A DNA stretch of 64,000 bases from Symsagittifera roscoffensis (GCF_963678635.1 NC_087068.1:12096027-12160026), one strand, 5' to 3'. Counted from the first letter of the stretch, positions 11,501-22,635 are shown. A program made the numbers and translations. The notes: a model not told the origin generated them from the letters alone.

Positions 11501-14500
11501 TCAGCTGAAAAAACGACTTGATTACGCTCGCTGGGAGCACAAATAAAAAGATAAGTTTACAAAAATATAGTTGAACACAGAGGCAAAGCTGCGTTTCGCA
11601 AACAATTGCGAGTTTACGAAAAAAGCATCTCTATCATGTCAAATAAGAAAAAGTAGAAATAAGCTTCGAATTAGTGTGTCGGATTCGAATCTGCGACCTA
11701 GCAAATTTCAGTCTCACGAACTAACCACTCAGCCACGGATGCTTACAATCCCCAAAATTCGCCACCAACAACGCGGCTACATATGCTAATGAATTGCCAA
11801 TTCGATGCTGCAAAAGTAGCGCCAAATACAAAAAGACCAAATTGCATGTAATAAATTGGAAAACATCAAGCCAAATTATGTTTAAATTATGCATTTCAAA
11901 AAAAAATTCTGAAGTCGAGCTTTTCATCATTGTACTGCTGTTTAAAACAAATGAATTGTTTCGGTTCATTTGATGAATTAAAAATGCATCAGCTGTGTTA
12001 ACTTTTTACTAACCAAATGACAATCTGACTTTTTACTTATCAAATCAAATATGATATTATACTGCTACCAGCAGCCTACCGATTCAAAAGCACCGCCAAA
12101 ATCAGCACTTTTATTTGCGATTGAAAAAAAACTTCGTTCTAATACACTCTGCTTCGAAGACTAAAAAAATTTATAATAGAAAACTCCAAAATCTATTGCC
12201 AGAAATATTCTGAAAAAAATCTCTCTTGTTATCACCGATGAGCTGCGCAGTAGTACCGCAACAACTTTGGTGTTCGCCCTTAGATTTTTAATTAGCTTGC
12301 GTTAACCCACACACGCTAGGCCGGAAGCTACATGTACTTCTGCTTCGCCAATGTTTTCACGCACAAAAAAAAACATGTTACACCATTGGAAGCAAATTAT
12401 AAAACAGCACCAAATATATTTCAAAAACCGCAGTAATCAAAATACAATCTTCTGAAATGATAAAAACATTGAGGCCGCAATAGACACATAACTAGCAAAG
12501 AAAAAGCACAAAACACAACGAACACCTTCCAATGACGGGCAACAGTCTAATTTTAGCCGAGAACAGCTTGTCTAAAAACAAGAATTTGACAACTTTTTGT
12601 TCGACGTAGTCTCAACAGAAATAAGTCTGACCTGACCATTCCAAATGCCATTCAAGAAATCAGAATATCAAAAACTAAGACAAAGAATAAATTTTTGTTT
12701 CAATTAGACACTTCCTTCAAAAACTTGTTTAGAAAGCAATATGAATCACCAACTCGGTTTTTAAAAACAGAAACTAAGACGCTTAAAATTGAAACTAAAA
12801 CCACTCGGATTCAAAACTTATTATAACTAGTGTTCAATTGAAAAACTTAATAGCACACAACAGGGACCTCGTAGCCTATTTCAAAAAATCCAGTAAATCA
12901 GAACTTGCAGGTGTCAGCAATTGAACATGATAATTAACGAATAAAACTTTCAACGGAAAAAAAGGTCAAATCTGGTTACAATACCCTTACTAAGATAAAA
13001 TCTCAAATGGCATAATTCCAAAATGGCATAAAAATGAAAAGTTTCCTAAATGGTAAAAACTCTATGCAGCAGTTGCGTTGAAAAAAAATTGAGACAAAGT
13101 GTAAAAATTAATAAAGTTGTCAATTCAATTGTTTATTGACATTTTAGCTTGAAAAAAAAGCATCAACAGTACAATTTAGTCTCACCCCAAATCAATTTCG
13201 GGGGGAGAAAATACAAGTTTTTCACAGGATAACTTCAAAGAGTAATTTATATCACCTACATACCAGATTTAAATTATCGAAATATAATTAAAATGTCAAT
13301 TTAGATAATTTTGTAGCCCATCAAAATACAAATTGAATGAAGTTTCAAAATACTTACATTTTGTGCGCTTGTATGAAATGCAAATATTTTCTACAGAATT
13401 AATATTCAAATTAATACAAGCTTGGGGAGGACATTTAACGACAGGCCACTTTGGTGGGGAGATTGAACCAATGATCCGGAAATTTTAAACTCAAAACCAC
13501 AAGTTTGCTATTACTAATTAGTTTATTATGATCAATTTTTCCCGCAAAATTCTCTTCCAACAATTGTTTAGAAGCTTATATTTCCAAATTCCACTCACAT
13601 GCTAACTTTCTGATAAAAACGAGAAAAACTAATTGATAAAAGGCCTTTGAGTCTTCATAAAGCATTGAAAATTATGCCATTTGGGAAAATTTCAATTTTA
13701 TGTCATCTGAGAATTATGCCAATTGTGAAGTTACACTTACTAATCGAAAGGTTGAATACAATCAAGATTCCAATAATTGCTTTTTTATGGCCACAAGGAA
13801 AACAAAAAGATAGATGAAATCTTCAACTTTTGAATTTCGAAGAAAAAAATAGATGGCATTACAGCTTTAAAATTGTTGAACAATTTATGATGGACACTTT
13901 TTTTTAAAATCAGCCCAATTTGAGAAAACTCGATCAATAGGTAAAGCTTTTATTTCGCTGGGAAATCTGATAATTAATTTCCATTTTCGAAATTAGAAGC
14001 CGATCACGTTTTTCGTGACCTTTCCAATTTTGCTGTTCGATAGTGGAGTTTGCCTTCCTTTTAACAATAGAAATGCATGAACTTAAAAACAAATCACAAG
14101 TCAAACCGCGAAAAATCAAAGTTAGCGTGAAAAAAAAATCAACAAGACGTATATAAGAGTACTCACGTTCAATCTTAAAAATATAAAAATGCGTTCTGAA
14201 ATAGCAAAAAAAATGCTAAATTTTACAGTTCGTACTGCGAAAAACAATATGCAGACATACATTCGATAGTCCGAAACATGATTTACTGACGGCAGAATTT
14301 TTACAGTTAGCATAAAGAACATTTTTTCGAACTCTTGACTTTTGTAGCTTCTTGTAACCTATTACCATGTTGAGGATCATCAATTTCTGCCGCCATATTT
14401 AATTCGATTCTAACATAAACGCGGTAAAATTATTGTCTCGAATTTTTGATAAGCGTGAATTACTTTTGATTTTGACTCAGTGAGACTAAATTGGGAACTA

Positions 14501-17500
14501 AAGCTCTGAAATTGAAGTTCTCATCAACTGATTCTTGACATATTGATCGACCAAGCTCGACATCAATATACCAATGCACCAAGTTACTAGCTGAACAAAA
14601 CAAATAGATTATTCTTTATAAAAATACTCAATTTCTGACAGCTGCAAGAAAAAGCCAAGTTCACTGGAAAAAGTCTAGTTCCCGATTATGTTTTCAAATT
14701 AATTCAACTTTCAGACTAGTTCTCATGAACATTTTGTTCAACTGTTTAAAGCAGCCAGCATCCGTTCCCAAACAAAAAAAAATTAAGCTTACCTGTGAGA
14801 CTCTCTGGCCATCAGAGGGGCTAAAACAAAATAGTCATATAATCAAAATAACAATCATTGACACAGGCACTAATTGACACTCAGAGATAATCCTCAAACA
14901 AACTGCTCAAACAAGATAATCCTCAATCAAACTGCTACCTGACAGCATAAAACAATTAAAGACAAGCGAAATTGATAAATACAGGCATACAATTAAGAAC
15001 TGTTTTCTGATAGATAATTCCGATTTACATGAAATCATTTTTTCATAATTGTTAGTATATGGAACCCCGTGTGTTTGGTTTTCTAGGGTCTTGCTTTGGT
15101 GAGACTCAGGGCTCGTGTGCGATCCTTGTGAGTTAAATATTATATACGTATATTTTCTCACTAAATAATTCAATTCAATAATTAAATCTCCATTTTCGAC
15201 TACGAAAAACTATTATTATTGATACGATGAACAATTAGTCTTGAAAGTTTGCATTCTATTAGTTTCTCATATCTGTTTTCCAACATTTAAATTAAACGTC
15301 AAAGTTAAACATCTTGAAGCAACTACCAAAACCCAAAGAAATGACGTTTTTACATAACGAAAATAAAAGGGGGAACTAGAATCTTAATCAACTCTGGCAT
15401 ATGAGTGCTAATCATCATTAATAATTACCAATCAAACAGCTAATCACCAAACAACGCAATGCAATTTTTCAAGGACTAGAAGTTTTTCAAAATGATAAAA
15501 ACAATTTTATCATACATTAAACACAGGCGTCAATTTTTAAAACCAGCGGCCCAAGAATTCCCAACACTTTTCACCCAAACCCCATTATAATTGATATTCA
15601 TGTTAGAGGAGCTGATAAATCTTATTCTTAGTCATGTGGGAAAACAGTAGCCTTCGAAAGATTGGGTAACGTAGCAAAAAGTAGTGTCATCGAGCAGACA
15701 CGTCGCAAGACAATCAGAATAGTGAAAAAAAAACATACTCCGTACGTTTGTTTGTATCACGATTCTGATTGGCTTACGTCGTGTCTGCTTTAGCAACGTC
15801 CATTTTGACCGCACTCCCAAAGATTAGTACTTGCCCACAATAGACTCTCCAATTGTTGACATGCTCATTAGAGACTCACTGCGAGTTGAATGGTCATCAA
15901 GAATGTACTCATACTCCTCCCCGTCTGTTTGGCCATCAAGAAAGCGCACTTGTTGACGCGCCGGATGGTTAACTGAAGCAGTCGTATCAGCTTCCCCTTC
16001 GCCCTCAGAACTGTCATCAAGGTCACTATCTTCAGATAGCGTCTCCTCCCTGTCTCGGTTGCCGGCAGCTGTATCAAAGAGGTTCTCATTCATTATTTCC
16101 ATTTCAATAGCTTCTCAGATTTGTGCTTTTATATATTTTTTACACTGAATAAAAACGGGTTCACAGTAGCTTTTTTCTCAGGATTATAAATTATTCGCCG
16201 GCCAACTATTTGTCTGCCATGTGCGGAGAAAGAGCATCACAATCCCAAAAAATTTCGTATGAAAAAATTTCAACGATAACCGGTTGCCTTTTGTATGCTT
16301 TTTCTTCTTTTTAACGAGAGAAAGGGCACGAACTTAAGCTTCAAGACCTAGTAATAAACAGCTTTATTATTGTCCCACCCACCATCCCTAGAAGTTGGAA
16401 GGAACTTTGGCCTGTTATTTTTTCTGGCAATTTGGTTATCTACCCATAGCATCTCCCTGTAAAACATAGCGTAGTGTAGAAAAAAATGGTCAGATTATTT
16501 TTCGTATTTCAGACTAAATTAGATAAAGGCCGACAGAAATTTGATTAGAGACTGGCCTCCAAATTTACGTTTGTGCATTTTTTAAACTAATTCAATCGCG
16601 TTATCTAAAATATAGCCAACATATATGTGGAAAAGACTGCACGTATCAGGTCAAACCCGTGAATGTTCCGACTGCCATAAAATTGATCTCCAAAACTTTT
16701 TTTTTTAAATTGAAAATTGGCAAAATTATGAAAATTAGGCTGACAATATAAAGTGTGAGTTTAAATTATAGTCGTTTATGAAATTATTGAGACCAAAAAG
16801 CATATTTTGCCTCTTTTCAATTTGAAACGATTCTGTATAAGGGGATAATTTGCCACGTATGAAAAACAAAACGAGCAGTTTAGTGCGGTGTACACACGAC
16901 TGGGCCGATGCAGATCAAGGGATCGATACCCCAATGGCGCAAAAAGATAAATGAAATTGGTCCGAATAAAAAACCACCCCGAGCATATAAATTCCTCACA
17001 TTCTTCGAAAATCGGATCAAAAAGTGTAAAGAACAAGGAAACCGAATAAAGTTGATTGAAATTTTTTTTAAAAAAAATTTCAAACTTCTTAAGAATAAAA
17101 AACACATCGCGTTAAACCTCTTTGAATTTCAAAAATTGTTTACGATTAGCAGTCTTTCTTAAACTTATCCCGTTCAAAGACAACTAAATCAAAGGGTAAC
17201 TTTTTCATTCCTCTGAGAATTCAGAAAAATAGGGTACATTTTTGAAACTAGACTTTTTCAAAATTTAAAAGTTTATCCTGAAAATCATCACAGAAAAATC
17301 ATCACCATAAAATCATCACCTTATAATTATCTATTACTTCGTTCTTTAACACGATTATTAAATAAAATTTGGGCAAATGAAAAAAAAACCTGATTGATTT
17401 TTTTGTGCTCTTTTTTTCAATCGGTGTGATCTGAACATTCTGTGCTGCTTGCACAACCGCTTTTCCGATTAAGCATACAAATGTTTATTAAACAAAACTT

Positions 17501-20500
17501 TACACTCTTTAATCGTTTAGATGATGGTCGCCTTCTGCAGTGCAAATGGTGGGACCTCAAATTAAAATTTTGCGAAATAAAAACAGATTTTTGGAAAAGG
17601 GGTTCAAAACGATATCACTCGGTTTGACTTAGCAATAGTAAAAACCATAGCTAACACAAAATCTTTTCCAAAGTTGGTAAAAGGAAACACAAGCAACAAA
17701 CTCTGGCTCTTAGAATATGTGAAAATACGACTCGAGAGTAATTAAGCGTAGGAAAAGCAAAACCATTCTCGACTCAGCATAAAATCAACCCCATTTGAGA
17801 AAACTGGACCAAAATGTAAAAATTTTTATTCCCCTGGGAAATCTGAAATTAAAATCGATATACGTTATGTCACAATATACAGTGCCATATATACGTTATG
17901 TCACAATATACTTGAATTTTCAAAGGCGTTTTTCTCAAATTGGGTTAAGATTAGACAAAAAGTGAACAGAATAAAAGTTGCTTAGAATTTCATCAAAATT
18001 AATATGGTGCATTTTTTTCTCCGAAATTCTCAACCAAAATTTTATCCCAAAAATGGGTCATTTTAGCTTTTTTCAATTAATCAAGAATTACACTGAAACT
18101 ACTTTGTTAATTGATGAGAAAGTTATATCAGAAGAAACATCCTACATAGCCCAATAAAGTTTAAGAAGGGTTAAATCTCCAAAAACCAGTATAAAAGAAA
18201 AAGTTTTTACTTGATATTCAATAAATGTGATTTTTACTATATAAGACCCAGAATATCCGTTTAAAAACAAATTTTGAACAATTTGCGCAACTTTTTGGAG
18301 ATTTAACCCTTCTTAAACTTTATTGGGCTATGTAGGAGGCTTCTTGTGATATAACTTTCTCATCAATTAACAAAGTAGTTTCAGTGTAATTCTTGATTAA
18401 TTGAAAAAAGCCAAAATGACCCATTTTTTGGGATAAAATTTTGGTTGAGAATTTCGGAGAAAAAAATGCACCATAATAATTTAGATGAAATTCTAAGCAA
18501 CTTTTGTTCTCTTCACTTTTTGTCTAATCTTAACCCAATTTGAGAAAAACGCGTTTGAAAATTCAAGTTTTGTTCGGATAATTTCAATCAGCACTGTATC
18601 GTTATAAAAGTATTTCACGCTAAAAACATCCAAAAAACAATGTACAAATTAACTTAATACTGAATTATGCGTGCTTGAGATGAAAAAAGCGGATCCTACA
18701 TGAATACAACCGATCTAAAATTACCTTTTTTAAAACACTTCGGAACAACAGCGGAAAAACAATGAACATATTTCGAACTTCATGATCAAAGTAGGCATCG
18801 ACTAGTCGTGAAAAATTATGAACTTCCATTTAAAATATTCGATCAAAGTAGGCTGTCAAACCTTTTCAGCTAAATGAACAGAAATCAGCTAGTACATTCT
18901 TTTCACAATTTTGTCCCTGCAAATTTTTTTATTCAGCAACCGGTTTGCTGGACACACTAACTGCCTGAGCTCAAATGAAATAGCTTTTGGTATAACATGT
19001 TGTAAAATCATTGGTTTATCTTTAAAACTGATCTCATGATTGCAGAAAACTAGCTGGTCCAGTTAGAAGATATTCTATCTCAAATCTTTTGAACCTCTCA
19101 TATGTTGAAAAGAAAAATAAATTTTGCACAGAGGCAAATCTGCACTTCGCAGAAACAATCGAGAACACGGTAAAAAGAAGAGAAAAAAGGAGAAAACTCA
19201 AATAAAAAACATTTGAGAAAATTTAAAAAACCCTAAGAAATAAATTATTAGCTTTGTCCCAAAATGAAACCTCCAAACTTGAAATTGGGAGCCTCACGTC
19301 CTAGCATCTGCACCACAGTCGCTTTTAATTATACAAGCAGAAGCACAACAAAAAAGCAGCTGCAGATGCTATAAAACTGCCAATGCTTGAATAGCACAAG
19401 CCAACAATAAAACAGCTGCAGATGCTATCAAACTGCCAATGCTTGGAAACTTACAAAATGGCCACTAAGCGAGTCATTTTAATTTGCAATTTTGGTTGAA
19501 AAAAAAATGATTAATGATAAAACACAACGCCCGCTAGCTGGCTTGTGTTATAGTTTGAACCAAACATTTTTGCTAGGATCAGCTCAAAGCCTTCGTTCCG
19601 ACTGCTTCAATGTTCGGACTACCGACTGCATGTATCTGAAGTAGTTTATAACTAAAAAAAACTTACAAAGAGCACTTTTTTGATAAGTTTTTGCAAAATA
19701 AATACAAATGGAAAAAATGTGCGCCAATAAACGCATTAAAAAGATCAAATACATCGCCTCAATTCACTTAAGATCAATCATTAGCTTTGATAATTAATAA
19801 ATTACGAGTTGCATAACCACGCGAAAAATATCCCAAATTGACCAGACTTTGAACCCTTATAGCTTCACAAAAAAGTATCGCAAATGAAACAAATCTGTTT
19901 TGAATTAGAAAAAAAACAGATTTTGACTGGATAAAAAACCATTTACAGGACAAATATTACGTTGCCTTCTACGAAAACCGGAAAAAGAATAGAAAAAAAA
20001 TCAGAATTTAAAGACTTAGATCTATCAACCAAAAAATCTCTCTCGAAATGCTAAGATTGTTTTTCCTAATTAGTACTGTCAGCCCTAAGTTTTGCAACTC
20101 TCTTTACCTTTTTGAGTCATCTGTTTGGTGAGTTGCTCGTACAGTTGCTGGATGTAAGCGGCCGTAAATCCAGCAGTCTCCGGGGTGACCAGATAGAGGT
20201 GCACTTTCATCTCGCTCTTCATTCTGTCTTCATCCGCAAACACATCACACAGTCTCTTCTGGTCATCGTGAATGTCGTTGTTGAGAAACCAGCGCTGCAA
20301 CTGCGAGGGAATCGAGTAACGGCACTCTATTTCGCTCTTCAGTCGACAGATTCGAGACGCTAATTAAAAAAAAGCACAAGTCTCTTTTTAGGCAGAAGAT
20401 AATTAGAATATAGTTTACAGCTTCTACACCTGTAGATTTTAAGCTGAATAGTATGTTCAAACCTGCAATAAGAACACAAAATAGAACCAACAGAGGTCAT

Positions 20501-22635
20501 CAAAATTAGATAACATTCGATGTAGAGGATGCCTAAACATTTGAATATTTGAAGTTCCGTTTGCTCACAAACTATTTCAAAAATTAGATGTTCTCTCGCC
20601 AATCCAGGCCCCAAACTGAATTTCTACAATCAATAGCCATCAGTAAAAATAGATATCTTTCAGTTATTATTTTCTGGTAAAAAATACTGGATTTTTTTCT
20701 ATCGACATTCCGGCACTAATATTTTCGCAATATAAAATTTAAATCAATATAATTCAATTGAAGTTTTAAGTAGTTCTCAAGAAAGTGCTGCAAATAGACG
20801 TACAAAAACTGCCTACAAACGCCTTTTTTAGCCTGTTTTTTTTTCTTCAAAAAGTCGCCAGCGGCGCTATCAATTTAATGTACCTTGGGAGAACTCAAAA
20901 TATCATTTTGATCTACCTAAGAAAAGTCGACAAAATTTTCAGAAAATCTTTCTAGTTGCCCTATCCTCCACCTCCTCTGAAAAAGCCTAGATCCATCCCT
21001 GACTACCATTATTTTACCTTTATCAGAATTGATCAGAAGTAGCGGATCCCACCCAGACTGATACTTTGAAGCCCCCTTGACAATTTTGAAACCCCCTCTC
21101 AATTTTACACATACTGAAAAAAAACAAGACCAATACCTTAGGGTAAAAAGGTGACCACGTTGCCTCTAGCCCAAGTGGATCGAGCCTGGAAGTTGGTAAG
21201 GTTCAATAATAAAGGTGGTAAGAAAATCATGTAAGATAAGTAAGAAAAGTTGTTTACGGGGGAAAAGTCCAGTTCTCGATTACAAGACACTTGCTCTCGC
21301 CGCCGGAGTAAACAAACTTTCCACTTACTCCATAGCACTCGTGGTATTACAAAAGTGCCTCTCTGTTGCTCAATATCCTCTACATGTACTATCAGGCGGG
21401 GCAGGACGGGGGGAAGGGCAGCGGGTCCCTCGTCCAACACTCCCCCCTCTATTCTGTCCTTGAAAGCGTCAATCAGCGCCACCAGATCAAATATATTCTT
21501 CTGAGAGATCAGACCCTGCAGACAGAAAACATGAGATAGATATCAAATCACTCACATTAACGAAGTAATACAAATGACAAAAAACGAGCACAATTCCAAA
21601 AGAATTTCTTCAACTAATTTAGGTCGATTGCCAACTTCATTTTTTCTGAAACAGAAAATTATTTACAAAGTCATACACATACAAAACAAACGAACAACGC
21701 CACTTTAAAACTTGGAGCCTATAAGAGCCCAAGGGAATCTGAGATTTCAACCTGAGATAGCCCTTCTACCAATCTCACCTCAATTTTCTCCAACATCTCC
21801 AATGCCTGCTGGTTGTCCACGTTCTGAATGAATATCTCTTTCTGCACTTTGTACTGTCGGCTCACACTCATTCGGCTCTTGTGAATATTCTTGTCACTGG
21901 CCAGAACATACACAGTGAGTCCATCTCGAACTACTTTCAGCATCTCCAGAGTTATGATGTCCAGGGGTATCCTCTTGCCAACCACTATGGTCAGTCTGTG
22001 GTCCTGCAGTTTAGTGAACTTGCTCTTCAGGTCTTGTTTCAAGTGACCAAAGCTCATCTGCTGATTCACCTACAGAGAAACTTTGACCATGTCCATTTAT
22101 TTTGTTCATGTTGATTTTGTTAAAATCTTAAAATCCTCGTGAAAACAATTTGTTTTGAGCAATGTCCTTTTATTGACACGAAACGAACGATTGAAGCGAG
22201 CACAGCTAAACATAAACTCTCAAAAGTTACTCTTTGCAGCAAATTGGACAAAAAAAGTTTGGACAGAAAAATATAATATGCAAGTGACGAGTGGACATGC
22301 CAGAAATTTTGAAGATAAATTGTTTCGAGACAAGGAGAAACAAATTTGCATGGCCTTATTGCACGCTATCTTGAAACATATATAGGAAACACATAATAAT
22401 CCAGATTCAGACTGTCCGTGTTTGATCAACTTGACCATGTTTCACTAACCTCTATCTGGCATTTTCTGGCTACATCGTGGTCATCTGCAAACTGGATGCA
22501 ACAATTCAGTTGGAAACAAGGAGGTACTGGCTCGAAAATACAGCTTCGGAAGTGTTCCAGTTGAGTCTGAGCTACATCAAAGCACTGACTTAGAACTTCA
22601 ATTCTTATGCGCTCCAGAAACGCCAACGTCGCCAT
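8352..22635 (-). CDS. Multi-exon gene: two ubiquitin-like segments plus C-terminal RanBP2/NZF zinc finger (SHARPIN/HOIL-1-like, tentative)
   Basis: Eight exons are resolved by splice sites and matching phases: 22635-22450, 22069-21779, 21515-21329, 20359-20108, 16113-15831, 14820-14793, 9962-9752 and 8546-8352. Phases agree from the first to the sixth exon and between the last two. One further exon of 3n+2 bases is probably missing between 14,793 and 9,962. Exon 2 resembles a ubiquitin-like fold (LKQDLKSKFTKLQDHRL, then TLEMLKVVRDGLTVYVL), and exon 4 has a second such segment with SQLQRWF and VHLYLVTPETAG, recalling the QRW..LYLL pattern of HOIL-1/SHARPIN. The last two exons build W-x-C-x2-C-x4-N-x6-C-x2-C, a RanBP2/NZF ubiquitin-binding finger. 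The protein ends soon after the finger, like SHARPIN and unlike HOIL-1. The gene structure is convincing; the family name is inference. Confidence 0.7.
8934..9320. repeat. MITE-like element with 11-bp terminal inverted repeats
   Basis: The element starts TGTTCCGACCA and ends TGGTCGGAACA, perfect 11-base inverted ends, 387 bases apart. It has no coding capacity. Together with its right flank (to about 9,356) it is an inverted match to 10,261-10,847. Shared internal bases include GTATTCGGGTGTGTT and GATATATCATATTAAAGCCCTT. It sits in the intron downstream of exon 7 of the minus-strand gene. Confidence 0.75.
9752..9962 (-). CDS. Exon 7: first half of the NZF zinc finger
   Basis: The acceptor AAATGTTTAG|TGTGCC gives an exon of 211 bases starting with one base of a split codon; the donor is GAG|GTTCGG in phase 0. 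It encodes a Gly/Ala/Arg linker (GLSSGAAVGGVRSRTAAVNG) and then the start of the finger: W-K-C-x2-C, Asn five residues on, and a third Cys, VCE. The frame upstream of the acceptor is closed by a stop. Phase 1 does not fit the phase-0 end of exon 6, so an exon between them is expected. Confidence 0.68.
10261..10847. repeat. Inverted, longer copy of the MITE-like element at 8,934
   Basis: Read on the minus strand this copy runs in the same order as 8,934-9,356: fragments of the ACCATTGAAAATGGGG start, ATTCGGGTGTGTT, GATATATCATATTAAAGCCCTT, and the end GGAATGTTCTGTGCTACTTG followed by AACCGGCTATTCTTG. One end is mutated (TGGTTGTGGAACA). It lies in the intron upstream of exon 7, so the two copies flank that exon in opposite orientation. 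Confidence 0.72.
10850..11570. other. Intronic DNA, no feature seen
   Basis: AT-rich intron sequence of the minus-strand gene between exons 6 and 7. Reading frames of up to 98 codons occur here but show no conserved motif or coding character. Confidence 0.4.
11573..12160 (-). repeat. tRNA-related repeat (SINE-like), family A copy 1
   Basis: The minus strand at 11,676-11,746 contains a tRNA-like run with box A TGGCTGAGTGGTTAG and box B GATTCGAATCC, the arrangement of a tRNA-Ser/Leu-derived SINE head. On the plus strand the left edge carries CAGAGGCAAAGCTGC, a head motif seen at several other repeats. The right part ends near 12,150 at ACACTCTGCTTCG, imperfectly inverted to that head. Related copies lie at about 25,785-26,250 and 30,530-31,000. 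Confidence 0.65.
12170..13003. other. Intronic DNA, no feature seen
   Basis: A/T-rich sequence between dispersed repeats. Small fragments such as GCTTCGCCAATGTTTTCACG near 12,342 recall other repeats, but no boundaries can be set. Confidence 0.35.
13004..13725. repeat. MITE-like element with about 45-bp terminal inverted repeats
   Basis: The left end begins CAAATGGCATAATTCCAAAA and continues TGGCATAAAAATGAAAAG. The right end, on the opposite strand, begins CAATTGGCATAATTCTCAGA and continues TGACATAAAATTGAAA. The inverted arms are about 45-55 bases long with several mismatches, and the interior of about 620 bases has no ORF. This is the structure of a non-autonomous DNA transposon. It lies in the intron between exons 6 and 7. 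Confidence 0.65.
13905..14190 (+). repeat. Dispersed repeat, copy of the family at about 220-440
   Basis: Starts near CAATTTGAGAAAACTCGATC and passes through TTTTATTTCGCTGGGAAATC and GATCACGTTTTTCGTGACC to GTATATAAGAGTACTCACG. It matches 220-440 in order and orientation, with many substitutions. Confidence 0.6.
14195..14792. other. Intronic DNA, no feature seen
   Basis: AT-rich intron sequence immediately downstream of the 28-nt microexon (minus strand). The bases GGAAAAAGTCTAGTTCCCGA at about 14,668 are one copy of a short dispersed motif listed among the findings. Confidence 0.35.
14793..14820 (-). CDS. Exon 6: 28-nt microexon
   Basis: On the minus strand the acceptor is TTTTGTTTTAG and the donor CACAG|GTAAGC, both near-consensus. 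The exon is only 28 bases. Its first base completes the codon left by exon 5, and the remaining 27 read PSDGQRVSQ and end in phase 0. The exact phase fit supports it as a real microexon. Confidence 0.7.
14821..15830. other. Intron between exons 5 and 6, no other feature seen
   Basis: About 1 kb of AT-rich sequence bounded by the donor at 15,830 and the acceptor at 14,821 on the minus strand. Small reading frames are present but show no recognisable motif. Confidence 0.4.
15831..16113 (-). CDS. Exon 5: acidic low-complexity linker
   Basis: The acceptor is AAATCTGAG|AAGC, with a weak pyrimidine tract, and the donor CAA|GTACTA. Length is 283 bases. Its two leading bases complete the codon begun in exon 4 and it leaves two bases for exon 6, so both joins keep the frame. 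It encodes an acidic Ser/Asp/Glu-rich stretch (ETLSEDSDLDDSSEGEGEAD) followed by a Ser/Thr-rich run, typical of a disordered, phosphorylatable linker. Confidence 0.65.
16290..17260 (+). repeat. Diverged copy of the dispersed repeat at 1,840-2,440
   Basis: Shared landmarks in the same order are AACAGC near the left, TTTGATTAGAGACTGGCCTCC at about 16,541, the ATAGCCAA.ATATAT block at about 16,612, and AGACAACTAAATCAAAGGGT at about 17,179. An internal stretch at 16,640-17,040 has no counterpart in the other copy. No coding capacity is supported. Confidence 0.5.
17911..18567. repeat. Long foldback (snapback) element, about 275-bp arms
   Basis: The left arm at about 17,911-18,185 runs from CTTGAATTTTCAAA to GGGTTAAATCTCCAAAAA. 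The right arm at about 18,292-18,567 is its near-perfect reverse complement, running from TTTTTGGAGATTTAACCC to AATTCAAG. The loop is about 106 bases. Only a few mismatches are seen by eye. The element is in the intron between exons 4 and 5 of the minus-strand gene and has no ORF. A short repeat, ACGTTATGTCACAATATAC, occurs twice just to its left (about 17,862 and 17,893). Confidence 0.85.
18568..20107. repeat. Intronic DNA with a weak tRNA-related repeat (about 19,126-19,560)
   Basis: The head motif CAGAGGCAAATCTGCACTTC begins near 19,128. On the minus strand about 19,275-19,335 contains GTGGTGCAGATGCTAGG, and 20-30 bases further TTCAAGTTTGG, a weak box A / box B pair. The bases GCAGCTGCAGATGCTAT occur twice nearby (about 19,355 and 19,406). 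The rest of the interval shows nothing. Confidence 0.4.
20108..20359 (-). CDS. Exon 4: second ubiquitin-like segment
   Basis: The acceptor is TTTTTTTTAATTAG|CG and the donor AAAAAG|GTAAAG. The 252 bases take one base from exon 3 and leave one base. The encoded run goes through CRLKSEIECRYSIPSQLQRW, then DEDRMKSEMKVHLYLVTPET. The QRW followed about 35 residues later by HLYLV resembles the ubiquitin-like domain of HOIL-1 and SHARPIN. A helical tail (YIQQLYEQLTKQMTQK) follows. Confidence 0.75.
21329..21515 (-). CDS. Exon 3 of the UBL/zinc-finger gene
   Basis: The acceptor is TTTTCTGTCTGCAG|GGTCTG and the donor is the optimal GGA|GTAAGT. Length is 187 bases, entering in phase 0 and leaving one base of a codon. 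It encodes GLISQKNIFDLVALIDAFKD and a Pro-containing linker (EGPAALPPVLPRLIVHVEDI). No domain is recognised. Confidence 0.72.
21779..22069 (-). CDS. Exon 2: ubiquitin-like segment
   Basis: The acceptor is TTTCTCTGTAG|GTGAAT and the donor GAG|GTGAGA, both strong. The exon is 291 bases (97 codons), phase 0 at both ends. It continues directly from exon 1 as VNQQMSFGHLKQDL. The run SFGHLKQDLKSKF, DHRLTIVVGKRIPLD, TLEMLKVVRDGLTVYVL follows the strand-helix-strand spacing of ubiquitin-like domains. The second half (HKSRMSVSRQYKVQKEIFIQ, then NQQALEMLEKIE) is probably helical. Confidence 0.75.
22450..22635 (-). CDS. Exon 1 (coding) of the UBL/zinc-finger gene
   Basis: The exon has 62 codons from the first ATG (MATLAFLERIRIEVL...) to ...KCQIE. 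The donor is GAG|GTTAGT and the exon ends in phase 0. No convincing splice acceptor precedes the ATG, so it is taken as the translation start. The segment is rich in Cys (FRSCIFEPVPPCFQLNCC) and I do not recognise its fold. Confidence 0.7.

Noticed and set aside
11676-11746. Functional tRNA-Ser/Leu gene on the minus strand
   Set aside because: Boxes A and B are present, but the arms do not close well and similar runs recur in repeats, so it is a SINE-like relic.
16880-17162. Overlapping frames on both strands of 75-109 codons
   Set aside because: They fall in a diverged dispersed repeat in an intron and show no motif.
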